A stretch of 64,000 bases of DNA. Origin: Trogon surrucura (taxonomy: Eukaryota > Chordata > Aves > Trogoniformes > Trogonidae). The stretch lies in contig CM036618.1 in assembly GCA_020746105.1 (NCBI GenBank), positions 11,230,501 through 11,294,500 on the forward strand, read 5' to 3'. A program made the position numbers and the translations under genes. This document shows, one piece after another, positions 48,377 to 60,372 of the stretch. Each line of letters opens with the position of its first letter. Position 1 is the stretch's first letter. The notes under the pieces are model-generated. The model saw only the letters and a program-made list of their open reading frames with translations, had not been told where the DNA came from and ran no database searches.

Positions 48377-51300
48377 CATCTCAGCTCGAAAGCTACACAA
48401 TGAACACCATTAACTTGTTAGGACATTGGCTTTGGCCCAGACCAAAATACAGGCAGTGCTGCGCTCATCAAAAGCACTGGATCTGCCCCTAGAGCCCAGG
48501 TCTGGGCTGATGGAGTGATGCATGTGGTCTTCTGCTCCCTTTTGCATGTCCTTTCACACCAATGGTGATGTACTGAGTCTCTTATCACTTGTGAAATCAA
48601 AACACAAACAGATTCCAGCCAAGTTAATGTATTAGTAGGCAGCATTTTGGGTCACAGCACAATAGTTTATGTAAATAAGTGAGAGGTTTTTCCTGTTTCC
48701 TCTCCTTCCTCATGGAGAAAGCAGAGGTTACATCCATACTAATAAACTCATCCTGAATGTCCAGGTTTGCAAGTTCAGGCACTGAAACTTGTTCACACAT
48801 ACTGTTAAATTGGCAGTGCTGATATAGGATGGTCGAGGTCTGGGCCACCAGCACTGCCCTCGCAGTGCCTGGGTACAGTTTAGGATTTAACAGGGGCCAG
48901 AGGCTATTCCCAACCGACCATTTGGACGTGGCCAGTCGTCTAACTGGAGATGTGGAGATGACACCAACGGGCAGACCTCCTGCCTGAGCCCAGGGTCTGG
49001 CTGTTGAAATTCACCAGTGAGGATATAACCTAAAATGTTTGTGTTTCTGTTGTTAGGATAACTTAGAGCAGCTCTGCAAGACAGAAGTGACAAACTCATA
49101 GTCCTGGGTTATACTAGAAGAAAGCAACATCTTAGATCATAAGTAGGTAAATGATATTAAATATAATGTAGCCCTCGTTGTGAGCAGGAACTGCTTAATA
49201 GTGTGTGTTACACATCGGTTAACCACAACAATTCTGTGATTTTCTGATTCTGTCCTACTACTGCATCCCTGCCGCCAATGGGCCAAACCAGGGCACCGGG
49301 GTGCTGAGCTTCAGCCTGGCTTGGGTTCTCGGGTTGCTTGAGAAACAGTCCTGCCCCAGTCCCTCTCTCTTCCTCTGTTTTGACAGCTTTTCAGGGCTAT
49401 TCTTGCTGCAGACCAGGCATGCTCCTGGATTTTTGGCAGCTTTTCAGGCAGGGGAATTGTTTTACACCCAGCTCAGAGGACAGGATATGTGTACAGTACC
49501 AGGAGAATGTAAATTTTTGCAAAAGTTTCTACATATCAAGACAAGGTTTTACAGCAACAGGTGCAGAAATGAGGTGTCCAGCTGCTGCCTGTTCCTTGCT
49601 GAGAAAAAAAAAGATGCATATTTTAGAATTTACTTTAAACCAAAATAGATCCAGGATGTAAGTGGGAGCGCGGATTACTCCTGGTGTCCTTCAGAAAAAA
49701 AAATACATGAGATTCCAGTAAGAAGCAATGAGACAGACCTTAAATTTCCAATAATAAACCTACAGTCCATGTAAACATACAGTGCCATTGGGACAGAGGT
49801 GCGGGAAGAGGTAAATCTTCAGTAGCTAGTTCGGTATGTACCTTGCCTCTACCAACACATCACATCTGTCCAAAGACCACCGTAAATTTTACGAGTTTCA
49901 CATTCTCTTGATCCTTTTTCTTACAAGTACCCAGAGGAATGCAGCATTTACCCCAGTACATGCAGTATTGCTATTTATAGCTCTGAATCTCTCAGGATGA
50001 TACTTTTCCCCCCTGAAATCTTGGAACAGTTCAATTGAATGAAAAACAAATCATCTCTCATTTCTTTTATTTAATGCATTTAACTACTAGGGTTGAGAAT
50101 GTGGAAACAATCCCAGTGATGTTGTCTCAGATGATACTGAATTTTTGGAGACAATTTATCTACGACCAGGACAGAGATTTGGTATCCACTCTATGATCTA
50201 CGGGGAGCCATAAAAAGCCTTGCCTTGCAGAAATTAATGCCTGCACTCGGTCACTGCATAAATAACAGACCAGACCTGGCAATGCCCTAAACTCTGCAGA
50301 AAGACACGCATGATCTGAGCCCCAGCAGTATTGCTGTACCCACTGTGAAGCTGGGCAAAGGCAAGTGTCTGTAATTATCCCATTCTTTCACACTCCTACG
50401 TTTTCACTTAATTCACCTGTTACATCTGTCACTAAACAGGGGGGCAAGCTTTTTGCAGAAGCAACCTTTGCTTTATTTCTAGTTTGTACAGTGCTTGGCA
50501 CTACAGGAGCCAGTCTCATCCCAGGCAGGGCTCGTTATGGTAGCATTGCAACTTGAGTAATAGCTGTATTTTGAGTTCTTGCCTCCCTTCCTCTTGCTTG
50601 TATATGCATGTACATACACACATATACCTAAGTTCTCCAGAGCCCATTAACAACCCCTCAGGAAGCTTGATTCTGACCTAGCATGCCAATTTTATAATGA
50701 GTAACAACATTTACCTCGGTAGAAATTGCTCCTGATATTTGTGTACCAGAAATAGACGCTTGGACAGACATTGCTGGAACTGGGTACATCTGATTACCAT
50801 TTCCAGGAGACGAAGAACAGAAACAGAAAACTTAAACATGTATGAGAGGCATCAGAGGCAGGTGCTTACAAAAGCACATTCGGAGGGACCCCTGCACCAG
50901 CCTGGCCTGTTCTCCCTGCACACTCCGGACCTGGTCGGGCACACACCGGTGATGTGCACTGGTCATGCTGCTGCTTTTCCTGAACTTGTGAGGAGGCCAG
51001 GGAGTGCCAAGAGCTGCCGCTTTCACATACCATTTATTTCACTTCCGAAGGGGGAAGGTATTTTCACATCGGATTTATTTTTGCAGCTGCAGGGATGTTT
51101 TCTCTTCCTCAGTGACACACCTTGATTTGCTTGTGCCCAGAAGAATTAAGGACCAGGTTTGCAACAGACTTCCCCTGAGGCAAAGGAATGTAAACCAGCT
51201 GGGAATTGTTAATGGCTTGAGGAAAATACGGGGGAGGACTACAGCTTGGTAAGATGAAGGCACTAGAAATTCAAACTTGGGTAGCTGAATCCAGGTAAAG

Positions 51301-52254
51301 CCCTCAGCTATCACTATGAGATGTCCTCTTGGACAGAAAATACTTCCTACAGCCTGATTCTTTACCTCAGGCACTTCCTACCAGGGAGATCTCATACCTT
51401 CCTCCCCTTGTACAGAGTGAAAAGGCTCCAGCCCCTCAAGGATGCACTACCAAGATGCAAAGGGTAGTTTCACATGCCATGAATGTGTCACGAGGTCACA
51501 TGGAAGGTTTACTGTCCGAACTCATCCCACCTCCCCAGCTGCCAGACATGGACACCATTGCAGCCATAGCAGCAAGGTGCAGAGCATCAGTGAGCCCGGG
51601 GTCTCCTGGCACTGCCTCAGCTCCTCACCTCAGAGGAAAGAGTAGGTAGAAAGTTCCCAGTTTATTCCATGAAAATCAAACAGCCACAGTGGCCTGAGGG
51701 TCTCATCTTGCTGGACTGGTATGTGCCACCAAGGAGCAGCTCCACACTTACCCCAACATAAGAGAGATGTTACTGTTACTGACAAGGCAGGAGCAGGTGG
51801 GACTTATTCCAACCAAAACTGAGGGATCCCAGGAGCCAGGTTTCTAGTGCTCTAAGAGTAGATTTGCTATACAAGGGAATATGTAAAATTTCTGGTTGAG
51901 AAAAGAAGGTTGAGCAGAAATGGGATCACTGACTTATTGCTGTATTAGAGCACAAGCTGGGATCTTTCTACTTCCTTTCTCTTGCTTGTGAATAGATTTA
52001 GATGATATGTTTATCCTAAGAATAAAATTCTGCTTGAGCTCCTTCTACTTTGTCTGGTTTTCAATCTAGGGAGAACAAATTAATTTTAGAAGTCCAAGAT
52101 GAAGCTCCTTTATCAGCTAAAAAATCCCTGTTGTTCCAAGATAAGGATTATTTCAGCAGTTTCAAAATTCTCTTGTTGCCCCTCCCCAGCATGGGGGTTT
52201 CAGGTCTGTAAAATTTGGTCATAAATTGTGCAACTGCTCCCAGCATTTTTAATT
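48377..52254. other. Unique non-coding sequence, with a possible CR1 end
   Basis: A short piece at 49229-49252 (CAATTCTGTGATTTTCTGATTC) looks like a bare CR1 terminal repeat, but no CR1 body is visible next to it. The rest holds no recognised gene or repeat. Short A-runs occur near 49605 and 49696. Confidence 0.45.
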
Positions 52255-52271
52255 AATGCAAAATTTGCATT
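52255..52271. promoter_or_regulatory. Palindromic octamer-like (POU-type) site
   Basis: AATGCAAAATTTGCATT is a perfect inverted repeat with a single central base. Each arm holds ATGCAAA, the core of the octamer motif bound by POU-domain factors. It is flanked by TTTTTAATTAATG and TTTTAATGAAG, which carry homeodomain-like cores. Function is inferred from motif shape only. Confidence 0.3.
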
Positions 52272-53202
52272 TTAATGAAGGGAGTGATAGAGCCCTCCAG
52301 CAACAGAAACAATTACATATTGACCTGATGAAGTGGCAGCAGGATTGTTGCAGAGAGCACATTTAGCTTGGTTTAAGGTGGATTCAGAACATTCTCCTGG
52401 GCACAAGCTGTGGTGGCCCAGCCCTGCCCACAGTTGTTGAGCAAAGGTTCAATGCTTCAGAGCAAATGCCAAGAGAGAGAAGTCCCTGGGAGTCCTGTTG
52501 ATCTGGGCAGGTTATGTCAGGTGTTAGCAGCTTCGCTCACCTCTTGCTTGGGTTTGCTCAAGGAGCAGAGAGAGGAAGGAGGAAGAAACTGAGCCCTCTT
52601 TTTTTTTTCGCGGCGTTGTGTCCTGGATGCTCCACTGGGAGGATCCAGTGATGACCTCTCGCAAGCACTGGGAGCATGAGAGAAGATATTCTGCACTATT
52701 CCTTGCTTTTCCAGGTTTGCTGCCCTAAACAGAGGCAAATGTTAATTTATCTCAGTTTCTCAGTTCAAATCAGCATGAAACACAGTAAATTATTTTCATC
52801 CCTTTTGCAATCCCTCTTTCCAGTAAAGCAATTTTTACTTTTTCCAGGTGATGATATTCTGCATAGTTGCATTTCAATATGCAGGACCGTCTTCAGAAGC
52901 TTTGAAAACCTACAGCACTTGGCAATGAACCTAAAGGACAGCAATTTGTGTTTTATGTATTGTGGACCTTGCCTCAGAATGCATTCCTGAGAACAGGGCC
53001 AAGGCACTAGAAAATGTTTTGCATACAGAAATTATTTATAAAGCATAGATGATGTTTAACATCACAGGAAACATTAATACTTTCCAGCCTGTTGAACAGA
53101 GAGGAACATAATATAGTTTCCTAGCAGGTCTGGCTGGTTCACAAGGTATTTTTACTTTTCCTCTCTCCATACACTTTACAGTTAGTAAGAAATGAATAGT
53201 CT
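52272..53202. other. Unique non-coding sequence
   Basis: Nothing recognised apart from a T10 run near 52600-52609. Confidence 0.45.
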
Positions 53203-53236
53203 GAGGTTTGTTTTGTTTTGTTTTGTTTTGTTTTCA
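53203..53236 (+). repeat. (TTTTG)n microsatellite
   Basis: About six TTTTG units in a row, starting after GAGG. Confidence 0.9.
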
Positions 53237-54242
53237 TTTAGACAGCACAAGTAAAACCTCAGCTGAGCTGAGAACTAATTTCAGATCATCTCAATCAAAA
53301 TTCGGTCTTGTGTGTCTTTTCTCCAACACAACTCCAATGAAAGCATGAGCTCTGCTCATGTTCAAGCCTTTAGAAATAACAAAGCAGATGTCAGTATAAG
53401 CGGCTCTGGCTCCATTAATCTGACTGTCCCTATCTTACTATGAGTTAAACACTGGGAATTGGATCTCCCCAAAGACTCATTCATTTCCAGACTGTTGACT
53501 ATCAGAACAAAAGGGGATAGAAATTGAGAGGGCAATGGAAACTGGACATTTCATCTGCACGTCACAAAAGAAAAGCTATTTAGTAAATCTCCTAAAACGA
53601 TCACAGAGTGAGGTCTATACTGTAACATTTGGAAGCAAATGATTCAGGCAGATTTAGTCAACCACAGTAAAGGGGTTTTCCTAGATCGACCTTTAAGGAG
53701 ACCTTTAAGTCCTGACTGTACCGCATTTGTCAAAAACTCAGCTCCTCTTAGTCTAAATAGCAGCTTTCCTCTCCCCACCCTCATTTCTGTGGTCTTGACC
53801 TGATGAGTCTGTGCGGTTACATTGATATTATCTCATCAATTCCTCTCTACTTTCTCCGCCTCCGCTGCTCACTCACCCCCTGTTTTTCTACCTTGGGGAT
53901 AGAGGTGCATTGCTTTTTGTTGTTATTGTGCTGTCAAGTGCCACCGTGAGCAAACCTGCCTACCACATATAATCTATACCTCAACAATCCTTCCTAAACC
54001 GTGACTTGCACAGCTACTTGCGAGTAAGAGCATGTCATGAAGGCAAAATGGAAGCATGCAACAAAAGAGCACTCCTGAACTCTAACCAGGTCATTATAGA
54101 AAAGGAAGCAGCTGGTTTGGGAGTTTAAATTCTGCTTAAGTCCTGCATAAGTGTCCAAGTGTGGACCTTTAGTCTGGGAACTGTATCTAGAATATCCTTG
54201 GTCTGTGCTTGGTCCTCGCTTTCTTCATTGTTTTTGTTCTAT
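53237..54242. other. Unique non-coding sequence
   Basis: No repeat family or gene recognised. Confidence 0.5.
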
Positions 54243-54355
54243 TCATAGAATCATAGAATCATAGAACGATAGAACAGTTTTGGCTAGAAGAGACCTTCAA
54301 GATCATCGAGTCCAACCTTTTCCTAGCCCTATCCAACACCACTAAACCCGGGCAA
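54243..54355 (-). mobile_element. CR1 LINE, very short 3' fragment
   Basis: It opens with three CATAGAAT-type units (54243-54265), then TTTTGGCTAGAAGAGACC, TCAAGATCATCGAGTCCAAC and CCTATCCAACACCACTAAAC. This is the CR1 3' end on the minus strand, about 110 bp, from a subfamily whose tail differs from those at 1024 and 59949. Confidence 0.88.
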
Positions 54356-56159
54356 AGAACATTTTGCTACTTCATATCTGTCAGATGTAACTCATCTCTC
54401 CACTCAGAAGTTCTCATTTTACATCTTTCTTTCCTTAGCTCTGACACAGCTGTCTCCATTTGTCAGTCTTTTTTTTTCCCTAAACCTCACTAATTGTCTA
54501 CTTACTCTAGCATTGCTCTTCCCTGCATGTTTTTTAATTTGGTCTGTGTAATTTTAGTGGCTGTACCTCAGAAAAAATCCACCTTTTTCAATATCAAGGC
54601 TCTTCGCTCCTCAGTCCAGGTGACTTTTTTTTTCCCGAATTTATCAAAATCTATCCTTTTGAATACTGGCAACTCTGGCAAGTTACATACTTTTCTTTAT
54701 TCCTCATGCAGCTTAAATTGAATCCACTTGCAGTCACGCAAGTCGAGGCCATTTCCTACAGCCAGTTCTCTCTCACAGACACAGCCAACGTTAGATAATG
54801 AAAATCAGAAGAGTCAGTATCTCCAGTCTGGTCGTTAGGCAATTAAATCTAAAACAGACACTGAGAAAAAGTGCAGCTCCTTTAAGTCCTAACTTAGTCC
54901 CTGTAATTGTAATAAAAAGAAAGGAAAAGGGACAAATTCTTGCCTGCCCCCTGAGAATGAGCAGGTGCTCTGAAGCATGACAGGCAATTCTCCATTGTCT
55001 AACCTGCAGATTTATAAATTTTGGTCAGTCTAATACTATACCATTCACTACTTGACCCTGTTACACACCATCAGCCTTAAATGCCAGGTATCTCTTAAGT
55101 GGAGGAATACATCTAATCTCAAAGAAAGTTGTGCAAGGGGTCATTCTCTGTCTTCACAGGCTGCAGAAGAAAAGCAAGACAATTTATTACTGCTCATTTG
55201 TTGGTGTCAGGAGATCCATTGAAATCTTGTTGAATTTTTCAGTTCTACATCTCTGAATGTAGGGAAAGTTATTCCTTACAGCAGACAAGCAATGGATGTG
55301 AAAATGAGGAAACATTTAAGCTGAATGAACACTTACAAAACTATAATCAAAGACACACTAAGAAAAACATGTATAAATTAAAATAAAAAATGTCTACTTC
55401 CCTGGTTGGATGAGGGAGGATAGCTTTTGTAAAATGTTATCAATATGTGTGCCTTCCGTATACAAAATCCAAGCTTGAAAAAGACAGCCTGTAATTGCCA
55501 CTAATTTTAGAAGGGCTGTTGTGCAAAAGATAATATGATACAATTATCCTATATATAACACACTGCTTTGGCTTACAAAAAATGCACTACATTTAGAGGA
55601 GCTAGCCCACTCAGAAGCTGAAAGTCAGCTTCTGATACTTGTGAACCCCCATCATCAACAAAGCTCCTTAGGGATAAACTCTCCCTTAACTTAATACTCT
55701 GTGTCCACAGATTTAGAATTTACCTGTTACCTATTATGAGAATGATGGCTATTTCTATTTGAAATAACAAAAAATCATCATCTGATCTTGTAAACTGATG
55801 CAAAAGGGAAGAGAGAGACATGAGGCACTTCGGCAAGTAGATTTGTCCCCCAAAATGAAGTTTCAGGCATCCTAACATACATGAGATAACGGTGACCTGC
55901 TTTGATTTTATCCATTTTTTATTCACTTGTAGAGACATTGATCTTGCTGGTAGATGCACAACTGCTTTCCCTGCCTGGTGGGACATAATGCTACAGGGAA
56001 ATGCCCAAATGCAGAACTACTGGCGTTTGCACAGGACTCTCACTACTGCCTTTAGATGCTTCTCTCCTAAAAACTCATTAATGCAGAACACGCAGCTCAG
56101 CTTCTTTTCAGTAAACAACCCTTTAGCTGGAAATACTGCCTCTCGCATGCAGGCCAGCC
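54356..56159. other. Unique non-coding sequence
   Basis: AT-rich with nothing recognised. Open frames are short. Confidence 0.5.
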
Positions 56160-56445
56160 CAGCACACTGCACAACCTCTCTGGGCAACCTGACCCTGTTT
56201 GACCGTCATTACGGTGGAAACCTTTTCTCTAAATCATGTTTGAGCCTCCCAGGAAGTTTTCATGACCAGTCTCCCTTCTCAGTGCTGCACACCTCCAAAA
56301 TGAGTCTAGCTCTGTCTCCTCTGGTAGAGGCTGGCAAGTTGCCATTAGGGTTCCCCAAAGCATCTCCTTTCCAGGCTAAAAAAACCCGAAGTCCCTTAGT
56401 CTCTCCTCACAGGGCAAGGGCTCTGGTCATGGCCCCGCACTGATG
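56160..56445 (-). mobile_element. Diverged CR1 LINE fragment
   Basis: ACAACCTCTCTGGGCAACCT at 56169 and, downstream, TTTCCAGGCTAAAAAAACCC with CTTAGTCTCTCCTCACAGGG near 56368-56414 are minus-strand CR1 words in the right order (end of ORF2, then the FSLEKRRLR region). The part between them is decayed and shortened. No 3' terminal repeat remains. Confidence 0.75.
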
Positions 56446-57280
56446 GCACTGAGGACACCTGTAGAATGCTCCATGTCCATATTCTTAACGTACCTGCCAG
56501 AAAGCTTCAAATCCACATGCTTAAAATGAAGAACTGTTTATATGCAGCACCTTGAAATATTTATTTCTTATGACTAAATCACATACTGCTGAGATTATCC
56601 GGCAGCATATGGGAGCTACTTTTGTGGGTAGGTGGCAATAATGTTTAAGAAGAGAAGTTGACATATCTCACTGCAAAATATTTTCAAGCAGGAAAAAAAG
56701 GTTTTCAAGGGTTTATATGTATTTCTGAAAAAAAAGTAAATCTATTTGCTCTAAAATTAAAATCCAGAAGTGAAAAAGAAAAATCAAAAAACCCCATTGG
56801 AACTCCAATTTTCAACAAAAAAATAACCTAGTTAGTTTTCAGTTACCTTTAATGTAGGAGCTTTTTTTTTGCCCCCAGAACAGTAAATTTTCTTGAGAGA
56901 AAAAAATTCCTATTGCACTTTTGTTAACATTATTCATGAAAAAAAATGTGTTTTTTTTCTAACCAGCTCGTACAGAAGACATGATCACTCCCACTGCGTG
57001 TCATAAATTTGCACAGTAGAGCACTCATGACAGTCTTCTGAAGGGACCATTTTTAAAATTATCATAGGTAGATCTCCTCAGTCTCTCCTCCAGTCTTGTC
57101 ATAAATCTATCACACCAGCCCCTGGCTTTGCATTTCAGCCTACACACACCTGCCTTATCCCCTTATACTTTCTCTAACATACTTTAATTGTGCATAGCAG
57201 CTTTTCTCAGGAGGATGTCACAGCTTGGGTCCCTGGCTGCTTCTCAGTATTGCCTTTCAGCTCAGTTTCCTCTGAAGCAG
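56446..57280. other. Unique AT-rich sequence
   Basis: Many short A and T homopolymer runs between 56690 and 56960. No repeat family or gene recognised. Confidence 0.45.
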
Positions 57281-57385
57281 GATGAGAAGTGCCATTAAGG
57301 ATTTACTGGCCAGAAGTTGTGACAAATGTCACAGCAAGCTGTACAAAAGGCCTGTTTGTGCACTGTGCCAAAAGCTCTTCTTAGG
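57281..57385 (+). other. Weak exon candidate with two CxxC pairs
   Basis: A pyrimidine-rich stretch ends in GAAGCAG at 57280, and the block ends at a donor-like TTAG then GTGAGG. The frame starting at ATG 57282 reads a 34-residue peptide containing SCDKCHSKLYKRPVCALCQK, with two CxxC pairs ten residues apart, as in small zinc-binding modules. The next bases also hold a short frame (from 57403) reading MKVVREEGAEAVKVADI. I recognise no family. With no flanking exon and no conservation data, chance or a decayed pseudogene is as likely as a gene. Confidence 0.15.
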
Positions 57386-59947
57386 TGAGGTACCCAGGGC
57401 ATGAAAGTTGTCCGAGAAGAAGGTGCAGAGGCTGTCAAAGTAGCTGACATTGCCCAAAACAAGAAGGCCACACCAAGATCATAAACTTGTATAGATCTGG
57501 CAAGAACATCAGTACTTTCTTTCCACTTTTGAATGGGACAAAGGACCAGTCAGAGTCCTCTCAGTGACATGCTGCCTTAGCAGCAAAGTAGAATTTATCC
57601 CTATCTCCTCCTCCAAATATGCCTTCCAAACCTTTTTCTATTGCATCTGTTATTACTTCCGAGTCTGGACAACTACACATCGTGCTCATAGGTACAACAG
57701 ACAATGCAGCTCTTACTCTAAGAGGTATGGGTACCCAAACTGAGCTGATGACCCTCAGAGCAGAATCATGGTCTTGTACCTATTTTAAGTATCATACCTT
57801 CTTTGAGGCATGGTCAAAAATCTCATCATCAGAAGTCATGTTCAGAAATTTTCCATTTTCTGAGAACTCCCCTCATGTCTCCAGTACAGCTGACACCATG
57901 GACCCATGTGATTCCTGCCTCCCCAGCCCCTCCTTGTCACATCCCAGCTTGCCTGGCTCCCATGGCAACAGCCTGCATGCTGCTCCGTCACTGAGCTCAG
58001 CTATGCCACACCTGCATTCTCAGCTCCCCCAAAATCTGTGCAGTAGATCCAAGACCTGGAGAGCTGGAGCACCTATGGCCTCACCCTCCTTTGCCCCAAC
58101 TTAGCCAATTCTCTGCATTCCCTGATCTGCTGGGCCCCAGAAGCTGCATCACTGCCAGGTTTCCAAATCATGCCCCAGGCATGGCCAATCACCACAGTCA
58201 GAGCCATGAGGGCAATTCTGTGGGGCTGTGATCTCCATTTGTGCTGATATCCTGTGTGCAACCTTCTGGCACAGCCTGGCATCCACTATTCAATTGTGCC
58301 TGGAAACCAAAGCAACTTGGAAGGAAACTCATCATCTCATTGTGAACCACACAGTGGAGGCTTCCCAGCTAAGGCCTCAGGGTCTGAGTTGAAGGTGTGC
58401 ATCAGGCTCCTGCCTCTTGCCACTGCCTTTGCCCAAGCACATGGCTCAACACCCCGAAGACTCTCTATGAATGACCTTAGAGAAGGAACCCCAGTTGGTC
58501 GTGAGACTGCTGTACTGACAATGTGGCAGAAAATGAACAAGAAACTCAAGTCTTGTTAAGTCAGTGAGTTTTCTCTAGGGCCCTTGGTATAGGTGTCATT
58601 CCTCAAGACTGCAAAAGAAGCAGCTCCTCTGCCCTGACTCAGGCTCCCACAGCATCATGGATGAATCACAAACTCAAATAGTCTATTTCTCTCTGCTGAC
58701 TTTACTGGAAGCCCCAGACAGCTGGCTCAGATGCAGGCATCAGCCCTACAGATGTCCACACTCAGACATCTGGATACCCTGCTCTGGGCCAGATACCAGT
58801 AAGAAACAAAGCCTTGTCCCTTCGCATCCCTCCAGCATGCCTAGAGCTGCCTGAAGGAGTTCACAGAAGCTTTTGTCCAGAAAGAGGACATCCAGGACGG
58901 GGCTCCAGCCCTGTGCTAAGTCCCCCACAGCCACGCTTCTCTCATGACTTCTGCTTGCTGCACCATCGTGGGACAAGCAGAGATCACAGTGCTCTGGTTC
59001 ATTCCTGACCAGGAGGCAGCCTTCAGAGGTGGAGTCAGTATCCAGTTTAGAGAAGTCAAAAGGCCTTCTAAATTATGCCAGGGCTTTTTTAGCACTCAGT
59101 AGCCTTAGGATCAGGGGAGGAGATGAAGAAGATAGCTTTGAGCCACTCTCCTCTTATTTCCCAGGTCCCAAGGTTGTTTATGAGACCCAGCTGAATGCTA
59201 AGCCTCAGATTTTCACCCAGGAACATGAGTATATTTTTAATACAAACATTTTCCATGCAACTTGTTTAATATTATACTTGTAAAATCAAATTTGGGTCTT
59301 CTGTTTTGTGCTGTTGGCTGGGCATAGGGCCTTGATTGCTGCATGGTACCATGTTGACAGCCATGGGGCTGTTTCCCCCTAATCCCTTTACATGCCACCC
59401 GCTTTGAACCCTTGCCCTCTAAGAATGTGTTTCTCATATTGCATCGGCTTGGCCTCTACACATTCATCTGAACAGACAGCTACAGCTGGGGATTTTTGTC
59501 TCTGCACAGACTTTGAACAGCTGCTCATGGTTGCACCCAGCTCAGCTCGCAGAAACCCTGTGCTTTGCCTTGGGTGGGAAGCACGTCAGTCTGGGAGGAA
59601 TAAAATAGCAGCAATCTTTGGGGTGTCAACGAGCAGTGATGGGAGCGGGGCAGAGCCCTGGCTGGACAGGGCAAGGTCAGCAGAGAACAGGCTGGTGAAT
59701 TTTACAGGCCAAATACGCAGCTCACTGAAAGTCATTGATGAGAAATCGGGGCTTTTGATAACACAAATGGAAGAAGACCCTGGCTGAGGAATGGCTGAGA
59801 AAAGAAAATTTTACTGCTTGAAACTGGAGGGTCCCAAAAGAATTTGCAAATCCAAAGTGTACCCTTCCAAGGGTGCACTTTATGATTGGATTAACCCAAG
59901 TGGTTGAGCTGCCAATAAAAGCAGAGCACCTGCTCTTCTGCTATCCC
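57386..59947. other. Unique non-coding sequence
   Basis: No repeat family or credible gene. The open frame 57619-58104 (161 codons) is rich in Ser and Pro, has no domain and overlaps others. Confidence 0.5.
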
Positions 59948-59948
59948 A

Positions 59949-60372
59949 TAGACTCATAGAATCATAGAATGGCCTAGGCTGGAAGGGACCTTAGAGATCA
60001 TTCAATCCAACCTCCCTGTCATGGGCAGGGACGCCTCTCGACTAGATCAGGCTACTCAAGGCTCTGTTCAACTTGGCCTTGAACACCTCCAGGGAGGGGG
60101 CAGCCGCAACATCTCTGGGTAATTTATTCCAAAGTCTTGCCACCCTCGGACTGAAGAATTTCTTCCTAAGATCTAGTCTAAATCTATTCTCCTTCAACTC
60201 AAACCCATTTCCCTTTGTCCTATCAGTGGACACTCTTCTAAAATGTCCCTCTCCAGCCTTCCTGTAGAATCCCTTCAGGTATTGGAAGGCAGCTATTAGG
60301 TCCTCCCAAATTCTTCTCTTTTCAAGACAACAATCCCAGCTCCCTTAGCCTATCCTTGTAGCATCCCTGCAG
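59949..60372 (-). mobile_element. CR1 LINE, 5'-truncated; tail matches the SINE
   Basis: On the minus strand the ORF2 C-terminus is open for 63 codons at 60042-60233 and includes RFRLDLRKKFFSPRVARLW and APSLEVFKAKLNRALSSLI. The 3' untranslated part (59949-60041) reads GTCCCTGCCCATGACAGGG, then GATCTCTAAGGTCCCTTCC, and ends in ATTCTATGATTCTATGAG. This tail is nearly the same as that of the SINE at 34237-34421, which makes this CR1 a relative of the SINE's helper LINE. The upstream end lies near 60372, within the FSLEKRR region, where the frame is broken. Confidence 0.95.

Noticed and set aside
49229-49252. Independent CR1 insertion
   Set aside because: Only a terminal-repeat-like string is visible with no CR1 body, so it is noted within the surrounding stretch instead.
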